The notes: generated by a model from the sequence alone, not told the origin. Shown: positions 12,031-24,869, numbered from the stretch's first letter. The stretch: 64,000 nucleotides of DNA from Adiantum capillus-veneris (GCA_014529385.2 CM043958.1:148396385-148460384), one strand, 5' to 3'. Numbers and translations: made by a program.

Positions 12031-12114
12031 AATGATAAGGAGGGTGAGAACAAGAGAGAGAGAGAGAGTGAAAGAGAGAGAGAGAGAGACCGAGAGATGC
12101 AGTGTGGGTTAGGG

Positions 12115-12173
<59 letters not shown>

Positions 12174-12516
12174 GAGAGATACACTTAGAGGTCGTACACA
12201 TAGAGAGAGGGACAAAGAGACAGACACATCCACGGGCGCGCGCACACACACACACACACATAGAGGTACACAAAGATGTTGTGATACACTAGAGAGTGAA
12301 GGATTAAGGTGTGTCCAAGAACAAAAGTTTACATCTCTGGAAGGTTTCCATGCTGAGCCCAAGAAAAGGTAACAAAAATGTACAGCTATGTAGAAAAAAA
12401 ATGTATTGTTTTTATTTTGTCACAATAAACATTTGTGAGCATTCATTTTGGACCTATGTTGCGTGATGGTTCACCTACTATTGTTTCTTTCTTCTACACG
12501 CACTTTTGGTGTCAAT

Positions 12517-12574
<58 letters not shown>

Positions 12575-12663
12575 CTTTGTTCTTGTCTTATGGCATGCGT
12601 AGTTGTATTTTTGGCTCGTCGATTGTCCTTCACGTGCCGTAGAGCATAAAATGGGTAGCAAAA

Positions 12664-12701
<38 letters not shown>

Positions 12702-12804
12702 GGCACTCAAATAAGATGAGATGCTATTTTAACCTCTTTAAAATGCCATCATGACAAATGAGACCAATCTGTCACACACACACACACGCACACACACAGA
12801 GCTG

Positions 12805-12835
<31 letters not shown>

Positions 12836-13012
12836 CTTTGTTCTTGTCCTATGGCACACGTACATGTATTTTTGGTCCATTGATTGTCCTTCGCTCGTTG
12901 TAAATCATTAAAGGGGTAGAAAAATAGGGAGAGAGAGGGGTACGCACTCAAATAAAATGAGATGCTCTATAAACCTCTCTAAAATGCTAACATGACCTAT
13001 GAGACCAATCTG

Positions 13013-13043
<31 letters not shown>
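11771..13043. repeat. GA/CT and CA microsatellite cluster with a tandem duplication
   Basis: Long (CT)n at about 11771-11804 and (GA)n at about 11994-12084, 12116-12178, 12520-12570, 12667-12696 and 12806-12830; (CA)n at about 12240-12260, 12773-12800 and 13013-13042. Between them is a unit of about 200-250 bp present twice, at about 12565-12780 and 12828-13018. Both copies start gatgatactttgttcttgtc, end accaatctgtcacacaca and are bounded by GA and CA tracts. Open frames here encode only Arg-Glu or Leu-Ser repeats. Confidence 0.85.
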
Positions 13044-13046
<3 letters not shown>

Positions 13047-13162
13047 CCAAACAAGAGACCAATAATATTTAACAAAAAGTCAAATGCTGGTGTGTCTATC
13101 TATGGTATGTTGCTAAAGCTTCTTAGTCCCAATAATTACCTATTATTGCATGTATTATTTTT

Positions 13163-14001
13163 TTGTTAGGATTAAGATCTCATAGAATGAAGAGGCAGAG
13201 GGTCGATCCAAAAATTGTCTTAGGTGAACAAGAAGCAGAAGGGAGACCACCCAAGTTGTTGAGAGTCTCCTTAAAGAGAGATGTGGACTTTGCGGAGGCC
13301 AAATATATATTTCCTAGAGAGGATGTTATGGGGATAGAGGAACCCCCCAATGACTTAGAAGCATCAGAACTTGAATAAATGCCTGTAATCGTGAAGCTTC
13401 AGAACTTGAATAAATGCCTGTAATCTTGACTAGCACCAAAAAGAGAAACATTGACCTTTCTTCTGCCAGTGAGCCAACTACAAAATGTAAGGAGGAAGGG
13501 GTAGATGGTGTTTAAGGTCCTGCATGTGAGGATGAAAGACTGTTTGATTTTGTAGTAATTGCAGGAGCTATTGAAATGTTCGACAAGGTCTCTTCCATAT
13601 TTAATGGCCCATTCATTCTTGATGACCTTATAGCTCATCATAGTGATTTTCTCAAGTCTGAAAGAGATAAGTTTGAGCTTGAGATCCAAAGGGGTAGGGT
13701 GGTTCTTACTGACATGGTGGTGGTGCACTTAAAAGGTTGTGATTCCAAAAGATAGTCATACAAGAAGTACCATTAGCTGCCTATCATTTGTAGACCCTCA
13801 TGGTGTCCTATGCAAGAACAAGATTGCAAGCTAATCAAAGAATCTTTTGGGTTCATTCTATTCTTGAATTCTCTATGTGCTAGTCTCTTGAAGGATCCTT
13901 CAGAGGTAATGGAGGAAGCGGATCTACCACCCAATGAACAAGACGATGAGGACATGGAGTCCAATGAGGTGCCCAAGATTGAGGAGAATATTAATCTTTA
14001 G
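13163..14001 (+). pseudogene. Unrecognised charged protein, fragmented
   Basis: Several short plus-strand frames look coding but do not join: 13163-13378 (KRQRVDPKIVLGEQ..., acidic end), a frame at about 13430-13740 (FDKVSSIFNGPFILDDL, SDFLKSERDKFELEIQ), and 13810-14001 (acidic end around PPNEQDDEDMESNEVPK). Stops and frame changes separate them. A 34-bp phrase around gaagcttcagaacttgaata is duplicated near 13358-13425. I do not recognise the family. The location between the H3-like ORF and the conserved block of element A, on the opposite strand, parallels the plus-strand genes of element B, but I could not show similarity to them. Confidence 0.3.
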
Positions 14002-14488
14002 GTGGAGGCTAAAGAGGTGGAATGAAGGAAAATACTCTCAGTTAAAACATCTAAAATCAAACTACCTTTAGATGTGTCTAGCTTTAATGAGAAGCAAGCC
14101 ACATTGATGCTACCTGGACTGCCAAAATTCAAATTTGGGTGAGAGATCATACATTTTCCTCCATGACATTCAAAGTATATTTTCTTTAAGGGAGGGTTTT
14201 TCACTTTCCACGATCTCCAGATTCCAAGAAAAGAGGAGAGGAGTGAATTTGTATCTGATGAAAACTGTGACGACGAGGCAATGGAAACCTTCAGTAACCC
14301 AATGGAGTGCCTCAAACTCTACTTTCACAAGGAAAAAAATTATAGAGAGACACTCCCAGATGAGGCTACCATCCAAGCTATCAGAAAAAACCTCAAACCA
14401 TCAACCAATAATCAAGAAGTGGAGGACTGATTTACTCATCCCACTATGGAAAGATGACTTATATATGCAAGATGAGAGCTTCGTGGCC

Positions 14489-14511
14489 TCCCCCCCCCCC
14501 CCCCCCCCCCC
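14489..14511 (+). repeat. Poly-C run followed by A-rich tract
   Basis: About 22 consecutive C, then an A-rich tract of AAAAAC-like repeats. A homopolymer of this kind is a likely site of length error. Confidence 0.9.
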
Positions 14512-14957
14512 AAAAAAAAACAAAAAACAAAAAACAAAATCTCACGGTCATTGTCTCTCTAACTCATCCTTTTGTGTATAGTCATGGATTATTGAAAAGG
14601 ATGACTCATTAGGAAGAGAATGGGATCTAGGAGGGCCTCTTTACTTGGTAGTTTAAGGGAGTCAAACCTCTTGTACGAAGAAAGCAATCAAAGGGCATTT
14701 TTTGAATTCAAACATGCAAAACGGCTAGTTTATTTGAATTTAAATTTTAAAATCTAGCGGGCAAAACCATATCATGCAACATATCTACGGAAAGAGCTTG
14801 GCATATAGATTATAGATCTATAATCTCCACTCAAATATGATACCATATGTAGGAGTTATGGAAGGCCAAAAATCATAAAGTTGTCCACTCCTTTTTTCGA
14901 GGGGAAAAGTGCATCATTTGACCTCTCTTACACACCCACCATTCTTGCACACATAGC

Positions 14958-15449
14958 ATGAATCTATTGGTCAAAATGTTAAATCACCTCCATAATCTTA
15001 TGGAAAATAAAGAGGCCCTCCTAGACCCCATCCTCTTCCTAATGTTCCTTCGTTGTCGGACAAGAGAGTGTCATGGAAGGGATGCATCATTGGGACAATA
15101 CCTTACCAGACTTTGTGAGGCACTCATACTAGTCTTTCACAATGGAATGTACCAAGAGGAAAGTACTACAACGTTCACCCTCAAGATGCTCCCACACTTC
15201 CTAGATGGACCAATGCTACCACAAAATGCTGACAAAGTTATCCTCATCGACAAAATTTTTGTGATCGAATGTTTTGGATATTGTCTAGGGTACACTGGTG
15301 GTCGTGCAGCTTATTCTTACATGTACACAACAATTGCACTCGCTTTAGGGAAACAAAACCCAAATGAACTCTTGGATTATGGCAAACATTTAATGATCTT
15401 ATACAAGGGTAGTGTGCCAAAAGATATCCACTATCTGTCATCAACTTGA
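14958..15449 (+). CDS. Unassigned 163-residue ORF
   Basis: One of the longer uninterrupted frames in this part of the window; it starts MNLLVKMLNHLHNLMENKE and ends KDIHYLSST. The composition is protein-like, with no microsatellite bias. It ends about 60 bp before the convergent minus-strand block of element A. I recognise no domain. It may be an exon of a plus-strand gene of element A or a chance frame. Confidence 0.3.
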   Translation: MNLLVKMLNHLHNLMENKEALLDPILFLMFLRCRTRECHGRDASLGQYLTRLCEALILVFHNGMYQEESTTTFTLKMLPHFLDGPMLPQNADKVILIDKIFVIECFGYCLGYTGGRAAYSYMYTTIALALGKQNPNELLDYGKHLMILYKGSVPKDIHYLSST

Positions 15450-15508
15450 GAGACTTGGCACTTGTACACGATCAATTAAATCATCAACATGTTGGTTGTG
15501 ACATAAAA

Positions 15509-18113
15509 TCAAATTCTCTTGATCCACCTATGGTTAGCATATTGCATTGTCTCTCTCCACTTTCTATGGCCTTCACGAGCACTGGAGTTGTTGAATGCCT
15601 CTACTCGTTTTCCTTTTCTTTTGTTGAAATGCCTAATTGCTTGTACGGTTGTCGAATAGTCCAATACATGGTTTTGTTGTAGTCGATGAAGGATTCTGTG
15701 ATAAAACCATTGAACCATCTCTTTCAAACTGTTTGCCTTACATTCTTGGCCATGTAATAAAACTTTTCCAAGCCTTGGGTGTTCCATATGCCTGGGTTTC
15801 TATACTTTTGAATGAAGTATCGTAAATGATTGAAAATAATCTGCTGCAAATAAAACAAGTTGTTAGGCATTCTAAATATCTTTTTAGTCCTGTTCGCTTA
15901 AAAAGGTGCTTTAACAATACCATGTAATGAGTAATTTGAGTTGCAGTCCATGTTGTCTTAAATGCTTTCTTTAGTAGTTGAAGGTTCTCCTTGAAGGTTA
16001 TTGGCCATGTAATAAGACCACTCATCTTTGTCACACATCTGAAATAGCACATTAATGGAATGCCACACTTCATCCTTGGCATTGCAAGTTGTGGGTTCAT
16101 GGTTCTTCATTGCCATATGTAGATTTTTTCATTGCTGAAACTCAATTTTGCTGACATAGGTAGACTAATATATCCTTCCATGCTTGGTTAGCTTCTTATC
16201 TTTCATGCCTACTGGTTTAGATAAAAATGGTGTGCCTTGACCCAACCAATAGATGGTTTACAAGGTACATCTTTATCATTGGTTGACCTTTTCTTGTCCC
16301 GCTGGATTTTCACATTGCCCCCATGGAGACCTATCTCTAGCAAAACTAGTTCAAGCACCTCTACCGTGACCTTATGTTCTTTTGAGTTCTTGATTGTTCA
16401 AGCTAACCCAGTGTACAGATACAACAACCTCTCCAAAATTTTGCAAAGAGCATTCATTGTACGAATGTGGACATTGACAACTAGAATATCTAGAATTGGG
16501 TGAAAATTAGGATCCTCATTGTGACGAGTAGGAGCCCTTCTCCACCATTTTGGGTCCATCATCTTTGAAGGCTCCATGCAATACAAACATGGAGACTTTA
16601 CCATGGAACCCATTCCACAATTATACATACACTTCAGTGTTTTAAGGTCACCTGCAAGATACCATTCGACTTGAAAGTCTCCCCTTCCATTTACAGCAGC
16701 ACCTTTTCTTGATTCATTTATTTATCAATGGTATCAGGGATAGGGGCTTGTTGGAACACCCATTATGAAATGTCATGGTCCTCCTTCAAGATTAAATCCT
16801 TATGAGACGTGAAACTAAATCTAAAATTAAATCAAAAGAGGGCTCACCAGAGCTGAAGAGAAGATGCAAATGGAAAACCTGAAAAGAACCAAGCCACCAT
16901 ATGTTTGTTTTTGATTGAACACTGAAGTATAAAGGATCATTGATGGGGCATTTTGAAATAGCCCTATTCATCAAATGTTATTGTGACTCGTTCTAGCTTC
17001 TTGTCTTTGAGAATCTCACAATCATCTAGCTTCAAAACAAATACAAAATGTCACCTGTCTCTTCAAATGTTACATTATAGAGCTCAACCATTCTAGTTTG
17101 TAACAAAGTGAGCTCTATGAAGATATTGTTGTACTCATCGTAGGTTACCGTTGTTCCTTGAGATCTTTAAATACCATCAATATGAAATGGACATCCAATG
17201 GAGCTTGGCTATGCATGGTTGAGTTAAAGTCTCTCTTTCCAGATACTTGTTGTTGTTGGTAGAAGTTTAGATTTTTTTCCATTCTTCACAAAAATAGAAG
17301 AGATAGACTATTGATTAGCTTAGTACCCTCTCTTGCTCATGCCAAGGGAGTCAAATGTTCCATGTATTCCACTGACAGGCACTGTACTCTTTGTAATAAA
17401 GCATTCAACAACATTCCGCTGCAAAACCTTATACTTTTTCTCATGGATTATATCCTTTGCAAGACCACTTGCTATCAAAGGCTTCAACTGCTTTACTACA
17501 TTGGCCTTTGGATCTATGTTTTCTTTGTCTAGATATATAGCATGTCTACAAAGAAAACATGACAGACATTAAGAAAAAACTATGTATAGGTGAAGTAAAC
17601 TATAAGATTCACAATACTGACCTCAGTGATTGGATTCTTTTTGTGAGACCACCAGAGCCAAACTTCAAGGTTTCAAGATTTCGTAGTTTCTTCTTCGTAC
17701 ACGAGCACCTAAGCTTGTCTCTTTCCTTTGTAAGTTTTGCACTTTTTCTTGCAAAGTCTGTATTTATTATGTGCACTACAAAAGGATTTTGGGTCCTCAC
17801 AATGCAATTTAGTAAGTCGTACAATCTCATTTGCTTGATGGTGAACCATGCTCTTCTGAATTTCTGATTTCCCAGTTAGTGCTTTGCAATAGCCAAGTAA
17901 ACCACTCTGTTCGTCACCTGCAAAGGTCAATAAAGTAGTGGGATTTGCAAATGCAGGGGAGGCATTGGTTATAGGATTCAAAGGATAGAGTGAGCCATTT
18001 GTCCATAAATCTATGTGTTTTGCTCCCTCTACTTTGAGTCTTTTTTTTTCGGTGGGTGTTACTATTGTGTTTGTTTTACTTCGCTTGTATAAATGCTTAT
18101 ATTCAGAATTCAA
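15509..18113 (-). pseudogene. Conserved unknown block of element A (transposase-like)
   Basis: Fragmented minus-strand gene whose pieces match, in the same order, the element B block at 41,216-44,330. Reading from 18,113: DLWTNGSLYP with a following GLLGYCK (B: DLWTDGCLYP, GFLGYYK); NNIFIEL (B: NNIFVDL); FSVQSKTNIWWLG (B: FSVQSEKDIWWLG); GDLKTLKCM followed by PCLYC (B: GDLKTIKCM, PCPFC); QITHYMV (B: KITHYMV); and a final basic segment after a QG-x-EK-like motif (near 15,760). Many stops and frame changes separate these pieces. The GDLKxxK...PCxxC arrangement followed by a His-rich helix (NVHIRTMNALCKILERL) resembles domains of transposase-like proteins, but I cannot name the family. Function is inferred only from repetition and context. 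Confidence 0.6.
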
Positions 18114-18439
18114 ATCAACGTGTAGATGATATTTATGTCAATTAGTGAGGAGGTTTGAGGGGGTGGATGAAGAATCCATAAATACACAGTTCAAGAAAAT
18201 CAAGAAATGAAAGAGGAGAACGCCATTAGTCCCTATTCCATACATCGTATGGAGGAAAACTTCCCTCGTATATGACGAGGTGCATTCAATATAACTGAAA
18301 AGAGACATCCCATCAATCATTATGTCTGTTATGACTCTTCAAAAGAATCCACTTCAAAGTACACTTTTTGAACGGTTGATGAGGACAACTTTTATTTTAC
18401 CACACCAATTTTCTAGAGAGAGAAGGCAAAAAACTGTAT

Positions 18440-19500
18440 TCTCTTAGAAGGCCCTCCAAATTACCTCCATACTTCCCTAATGCTTCACATGCACTTGATA
18501 GGAATTTTTCACCCAAGGGTCCGAGCTTTTGATCGCTTTCTGGACACTCCAAGCAAAGAGGTCCCAAGCTTTAGGTTTTTCTAGGCAAAATATCTTAAGT
18601 GAGTTTATACATAGTTTTCTTCGCGAGACTTCTAAACAAAGGGTCTTTGAATAAGTGTGCCCATGTGACAAGCAGCTTATTACTCCCATTGGGGGTCTTC
18701 CCATCCCCTTTTAATTTTTTGAGCTCCAAGTGCAAGGGAAGATGGTCTAAGAGGCTCTTCGTTGTTAGCACCTTCATCTCAAGTAGCGATGGGATCCAGT
18801 TAGGTTAGTGAGAGCAAAGCATCTGCCGATCTGGGATGCCATGTCTACATACTAGAGGCTTATGTATGTGAAGCCTGGAGTATTGTTCTAGAGACCCATC
18901 TGCCATAAGTCCATCAGAGCTCATTTCTTACAGACCTCGAGTCATTTTTCTTCTTAAGAGCCTGCCAACAGATTGACAGATCCCGTTCTATCCTTGCTCT
19001 TCTCCGCCATATTAAAGTCTCCTACCAAAAAGACACTCACCTTCTAAAGGGAAGTCCCTAAGATGCATCCACAATTTGGCCCTATCCTTGGCATTAAAGG
19101 GACCATATATGTTCATTATGGTGATAGGTTGATCTGCCCAGATAACTCTCACTCCTAAGACTCTGCCATAAGGGGGTGGTTGAGGACCACCTTGGACTCC
19201 ACGTCCTTGCTAACAATAGAGATGATGCCATTGAATCCGTCCACTCCCTCTTCAAAAATACTAACTTCGACCCCACAACATGTTTTCTTTTGCTGCGGGC
19301 ATCCATATGGTGCTCTTGTATGGCCCAACGTTTGGCATCCTTGTCCTTCCTCACTTCTTCCCAAAAGAGGGGGTGCTTCTTCCTTTCACATTCCTTGATT
19401 GCAAAGCCAGAGCTTCCATCATTGGGAAAGGGGGACAAATTCCTCCACATCTAACCGAGCCCCGTTTCTACATCTCTAACTCTAGAAGAGTCAAGGTGAC
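18440..19500 (-). pseudogene. LINE apurinic-endonuclease relic
   Basis: Minus-strand frames read like the endonuclease domain of a plant LINE. One is ITIMNIYGPFNAKDRAKLW; then comes a frame with VGDFNMAEKSKDRTG, the GDFN-type catalytic motif of AP endonuclease-like proteins. Later LLDHLPLHLELK resembles the SDHxPL end of the domain, with KAWDLFAWSVQKAIKS beyond it. Frame changes occur between the motifs, so it is dead. No reverse transcriptase follows within the window. Its orientation is opposite to the LINE ORF1-like fragment at 10.8 kb, so the two are not one insertion. Confidence 0.6.
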
Positions 19501-19619
19501 TCTCATGCAACCTGGTGTTCCATTGCCTCCAGTGCTTCAAACGATTGTGAAGCAGAAGGGAACCAACCCCCCACCTTTAGTTGAGCGAGTGTGGGAGAGG
19601 CAACTTTCCCTTTGAATGC

Positions 19620-21040
19620 TCTAGCTACCTTCCATGATGTGGATTCCCTTGCCACTGACTTCACCCTTTTCAACATCTTTAGTCATGGGCATGGGGCAAT
19701 CGAAGCAGTTGAAACTAAATCGGATTAGCCTTAGGGACTTTGCATTGTGGGGCTTTTCTTTTCCATGGGCTTTGCCTGCAGTTGGGAGACACCATTATTA
19801 GACATCATATCATCTTTTTCTTCCACTCCACCTGTTGTTGTGTTGTACTCGATTTGTTTCTTTAAAATTCCCATCATCTTACATGAGCAATCTTGTTAGC
19901 AAAGGTTGAAAATCTTTAATATAAAAACAATATACATTGAAATTCAATCTTTTCTTACTTTAAAACATAAGAACTTTTGTCATGCATATGATACAAAATA
20001 TTTGATCGTTGAATAGCTAAATTATGTGAGGAACATGTTGAATTTTATTTACTACTAAACAAAACTTTTACATTGAAGACCAAGATTTTTGCATTTCTTA
20101 ATGATTAATGAGGAGTGAAATCTAGTACAAGGGGTGAAAATATAACAACATATTTTCTCACGTTAGAAGATGTAAGTTATTGTCACAACACAAAAAAAAA
20201 TATCGTTTAAATGCTAAAAAATGTGTGTTTTGTTGTTCACAAGATGCCATGGCTCATTTTGAGCATGGCTACTGTTGTATTCTTTTTGGTATATTAATAT
20301 ATATATTGCTCACACTTCTGAGTACTGAAAAATGAATAAAAAAGTTTTATCTCATGATACAAAGTTTTGAATGGTTCAAAAGAGAAAATATTTTGCTAGA
20401 AAAGGTGAACTATCTACAACGGAGGAATAATTATCAATGGAGGTAAAGTTTGTCTTAAGAAGGGATGTGAGAAATTCTCTTACAATACAAATTATTAAAT
20501 GGCTTAAAAGTTGAGAATTTTCAACATAAAAATAGTTTACAACGCGTAGAGACAATTTGTCACTCAAGAAGATGAAAATCTCTCTTATGTTGCCAAAATT
20601 TGAATGGTTTAGGAGCTACATTGTGAAAAAAAATCATGGTGTTGAAGTGAAAATAATTTACTGCAAAAGGAATCAACATTTCACCTCTAAGATCAAAATA
20701 TTTAATGACATTTTAAAATTTTCTTAGGTAAAACAGATATGTGCTATAATCAGCTACATGTATATGACACATTACGTACTTTTCTACATGAGAAAATTTG
20801 GACTCAAAAGGTGAAACAAACTATTCACATATGCAAAGATATGATGATATGATCAATTATCTTGACTTTGATAAAATTACTACATTCAGTTGAGTTGATA
20901 AAGAGTTTAAATGAAGAAAGGTCACTTTTCTATCAAAATACCATTTTTTACATTCTCTTGCTATTTACACTTTGAAGTAGAAAATTATTGTGACGTGGAA
21001 TAATTAGTAGTACAAATATTTTGCAGCTCTAGAGCCACAA
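19620..21040. other. AT-rich stretch without recognised features
   Basis: Strongly AT-rich. Recurrent loose phrases (ttgaatggttta-like, followed by aaaaggtgaaa-like) suggest degenerate repeated sequence, but I cannot define a unit. No coding signature and no transposon ends seen. Confidence 0.5.
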
Positions 21041-21128
21041 TTCGATGCGCAAGTGGAAGGGAAGTTCTTGTGAGGTCATGCACAACTACGTTGGCCTACG
21101 TTATAAATGTGTACAACTGTTTGAGGGT

Positions 21129-21292
21129 ACAACAATTACGTCAAGGATATCTATGTCTGCCACGCTAGTGTTTTCAAACAATTGCTATACCCTCAAACAA
21201 AGTGGCAAAAAAATGCCACTTTGTTTGAGGGTATAGCAATTGTTTGAAAACACTAGCGTGGCAGACATAGATATCCTTGACGTAATTGTTGT
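21129..21292. repeat. Perfect inverted repeat, 79-bp arms, 6-nt spacer
   Basis: The left arm 21129-21207 and right arm 21214-21292 are exact reverse complements; the spacer 21208-21213 is six A. The palindrome ends abruptly on both sides (T opposite T just outside). Part of the arm (gtttgagggta) also appears just outside the left arm at 21119-21129. A transcript would fold into a long perfect hairpin. There is no coding capacity. It could be a foldback transposon, a recent inversion-duplication, a small-RNA precursor or an assembly artefact. Confidence 0.95.
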
Positions 21293-21299
21293 TGATCAA

Positions 21300-21782
21300 A
21301 TTAAGCGGCTCCCACCCGGTCACAATATTCCTCTGGGCTCTGGCTCTTGAAGTAATGGAGCTCCTAGCACAGTACTAGGCCTCGCCCCTTGGCACCAACC
21401 AGGTGCCAGTTAGAATCCGGTTCCATGTGTCAGTGTCTGACGGGTCGATGGCCCATTGGCCACCCACTCGCACTGCTTGCTCGCCAGGCCAATTAATTAG
21501 TGCAACGTCCTTTCCCGGCTTTTTGTCGCAGAGGAACCAGGGCAATTGTGTTGCATCACCATCATGCGCACCGCTGCCGATCATTTATCACTTGAGATTA
21601 ACTCACAAAATGCATGGCATGCAACATACTAATGTGCACGTTGCCGTTTCATATTCTAATGTGTAGGTTGGCGTTTCGAGTTCGGAAGTGTTTCGTGCAA
21701 CACAGCACGAAACGTTTCGAGTGCATTGGGAGGACAAACATCACTCTACTTGTTGCTTACCTGCCAAGCTAAGGATTTCCTT

Positions 21783-21819
<37 letters not shown>

Positions 21820-22240
21820 AAGAAACTAGTCTTCATTTACAATAGGTGATGAACTTTTAGCTGTCTGCAGGTCTTTTTGTAATCTTCAAGTTGCAATAAA
21901 TTTTAGATAATTGATTTTTCTTTTAATTGTTACGTTCTCTAGTTGCACCATGGTTCTCATGGCTAGACATTGTCTTTTAAAAATTACTTTTCATCTTCTC
22001 TACGGTGCGTACCATGGAAACAATTAGGTGATTTTTTGTTAATATTTTTAAGTTGTGAAAGAGTTCTTAGCCTTTTTACCAAATGATTAATTTGTTTGTG
22101 TGTGTTTGTAGCCTTATGCACTAATCTCCAATCTTGTTTTTAACTCTTTCTATGCCAAGAGCAACACCAACAACATTGACAACGACTCACTATGGATTTT
22201 AAAGGTGCAATGAACGTTTGAAAACGAACTGTATATTGGA
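21300..22240. other. No recognised gene; CT microsatellite
   Basis: A GC-richer stretch at 21300-21730 carries short frames that I do not recognise. It includes a local repeat of the phrase gtttcg...gtgcaacacagcacgaaacg with dyad symmetry around 21685-21720. A (CT)n tract lies at about 21786-21816. The rest is AT-rich and without features. Confidence 0.5.
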
Positions 22241-23272
22241 GGGAGAGGGAGGGAGAGAGAGACTCAACATAAGTAAGATGAAGGATCTAGATTAACTGGG
22301 TATATTTGAGTTAAATATAGTGTATAGTACTCACTTTTTGAAGCCGACTGACTATACAAGAGCATTGTCGAGATTATTTTTCACAAGAAGGATAGTTGAG
22401 TAATATGATATGTTACTCAAGAACAATTTACAATTTCCTATAGTCTAATTCTCCAAAGTAGATAACATAAAATTTTCATGTGGAATGAATGACCTTGAGT
22501 AATATGATATGTTACTTAAGAACAATTTCTATGTAAAAATGATTAGCTTTTAACTAATTTTTCATGTGATTTATTTTTCAAAAAGGAGGGCATAAAATTT
22601 CCATATGGAAAAGAGTTTCATGTACATTTCCATGTGGAATGAACATTTTGTTACTTGAAAAATGTTCTTAAAAGTGGAAAAAAGTTCCACATTGAAAAAC
22701 AAACCATTCTAGTCATAAGAATCAATTTTTTCCTAAGCATAACAAATGTACATTCTCAAAAGGTAATATTAAGATTTTCCAGCTAGAAAAAATGTTTCTT
22801 ATGCAATGGATTTGGTTTTCTTTCATGCAAATGATGAAGGAATATTTCTCCCAAGTAGAAATTTCAGAAAGCAATATGTTATGAAGCTCTTATCAAGGTA
22901 TAAAAGATGAACATTATAAGAGGAGAAGCCTAGGACCGCTATCAATTTTTTGGATTAACAAAGGAAAATAGAAAGGAGAAAAATTATGTGAACGGAAATA
23001 GCCATGGTAAAGGGAGTGATAGTCATCTAAATAATGGAAATATGCATGGTGATAGGTGAAGATATATATATCCATAACTATTATTGCATAAGTTAAAGCT
23101 ACTATTACTGCGATATTACCGCTACACAGCTTTTCAAAAATAAAAATGCGCATTTGAGCCATTCAATTTTGGGTGGTCCAAATGAGAATCTTTATTTTTT
23201 ACCTGCATAAAACATATCACATATCAATTACATTTTAAAAATAATAATAATAAACTTTGAAATTGCATGTCA
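22241..23272 (+). repeat. 1.03-kb tandem duplication, copy 1 (uninterrupted)
   Basis: Runs from gggagagggagggagaga to aattgcatgtca and is followed directly by copy 2. Identity with copy 2 is high (a few point differences, a deletion of about 35 bp and a small insertion in copy 2). This copy keeps the empty CACTA target site at 22971-22978 (gaaaggag). It contains no recognised gene. Confidence 0.95.
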
Positions 23273-23992
23273 GGGAGAGGGAGGGAGAGAGAGACTCAAC
23301 ATAAGTAAGATAAAGGATATAGTGTATAGTACTCACTTTTTGAAGCCGACTGACTATACAAGAACATTGTCGAGATTATTTTTCACAAGAAGGATAGTTG
23401 AGTAATATGACATGTTACTCAAGAACAATTTACAATTTCCTATAGTCTAATTCTCCAAAATAGATAACATAAAATTTTCATGTGGAATGAATGACCTTGA
23501 GTAATATGATATGTTACTTAAGAACAATTTCCATGTAAAAGTGATTAGCTTTTAACTAATTTTTCATGTGATTTATTTTTCAAAAAGGAGGGCATAAAAT
23601 TTCCATATGGAAAAAAGTTTCATGTACATTTCCATGTGGAATGAAGATTTTGTTACTTGAAAAATGTTCTTAAAAGTGGAAAAAAGTTCCACATTGAAAA
23701 ACAAACCATTCTAGTTACAATACATTCTAGTCATAAGAATAATTTTTTTCCTAAGCGGAACAAATGTACATTCTCAAAAGGTAATATTAAGATTTTCCAG
23801 CTAGAAAAAATGTTTCTTATGCAATGGATTTGGTTTTCTTTCGTGCAAATGATGAAGGAATATTTATGCCAAGTAGAAATTTCAGAAAGCAATATGTTAT
23901 GAAGTTCTTATCAAGGTATAAAAGATGAACATTATAAGAGGAGAAGCCTAGGACCGCTATCAATTTTTTGGATTAACAAAGGAAAATAGAAA

Positions 23993-24006
23993 CACTACAA
24001 GAGGTT
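23993..24006 (+). repeat. CACTA 5' terminal inverted repeat
   Basis: CACTACAAGAGGTT, preceded by target duplication AAA (23990-23992). It matches the complement of 30825-30838 over 14 bp; beyond that one more base pair agrees after a single mismatch. Confidence 0.95.
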
Positions 24007-24015
24007 ATTCATATT

Positions 24016-24116
24016 AGTGACGCTCACACAGCGATGTTCAAAAAAAAAATTCTCGGCGTCGCTATGAGCGTCATAAATTTACAAAGAAATTTGCGACACT
24101 CATAGCGACGCCGGCT
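24016..24116 (+). repeat. CACTA 5' subterminal repeats
   Basis: Several copies, in both orientations, of a GCGTCGCTATGAGCG-type motif: gtgacgctcacacagcgatg, ggcgtcgctatgagcgtcat, gcgacactcatagcgacgcc. In characterised CACTA elements, subterminal repeats bind the TNPA protein; that role is inferred here. Confidence 0.85.
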
Positions 24117-24180
24117 AGGCTAAAAAAATAATCGAGCGCGCTCAAAAACTCAGATCTCAGATCTGAGTTTTTCGGCGCCC

Positions 24181-24204
24181 TCAAGCAAGGAGCAGGTAAC
24201 GCTC

Positions 24205-24244
<40 letters not shown>

Positions 24245-24246
24245 CT

Positions 24247-24286
<40 letters not shown>

Positions 24287-24402
24287 AGAGGAAGGAGAGC
24301 CAGGTATGCTCCTTCCCTCTCCTCATTCTCATGTTCCCTTCCCCTCTTTCTCTCTCCCTCTCTCTCTCTCTCACACACACACATACACACACACATAGTG
24401 TT

Positions 24403-24440
<38 letters not shown>

Positions 24441-24660
24441 AACATAAACAAAAACGCACACACACATACATAAACAAAGAATGCACACACACATTGAGAG
24501 AGGAAAAGAGAGAGAGAGCATGCATAAACAAAAAACGCACGCATTGAGAGAGGAAAAGAGAGAGAGAACATGCATAAACAAAAAACGCACACATTGAGAG
24601 AGGAAAAGAGAGAGAAAACATGCATACGATCCAAGAAAATGCACACACATTGAGAGAGAA
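24181..24660 (+). repeat. Microsatellites and 55-bp tandem repeat in the CACTA 5' region
   Basis: (CT)n/(CA)n at about 24206-24282, further CT, CA and GA tracts to about 24440, then three to four copies of a unit of about 55 bp (phrase tgcataaacaaaaaacgcac plus a GA tract) to about 24650. Long minus-strand frames here (Ser-Leu, Cys-Val, Arg-Glu rich) are translation artefacts of these repeats. Confidence 0.8.
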
Positions 24661-24869
24661 AGAGAGAGAAACTAATTTAACGTCGTAGGAAACTAATTAA
24701 AATTAAAAGACCTAAAGATCTAGCCGACGAGGAGTTGAACTCAAGAACTATTATTCAAGAGGGAAATGGCATAATCAATCTATCATACTTGGCATGGGTG
24801 ATAGAAAGGTTATACCATTTATCTCTTTTTATTGGCACACACATCCACACACGCGCACACACACAAGAA

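Noticed and set aside
10815-19500. LINE ORF1-like piece and LINE endonuclease relic as one element
   Set aside because: They are on opposite strands and 7 kb apart with other sequence between them.
24071-24650. Three long minus-strand frames with Cys/Val, Ser/Leu and Arg/Glu runs
   Set aside because: Three frames are open at once over microsatellites and a 55-bp tandem repeat, so they are artefacts.
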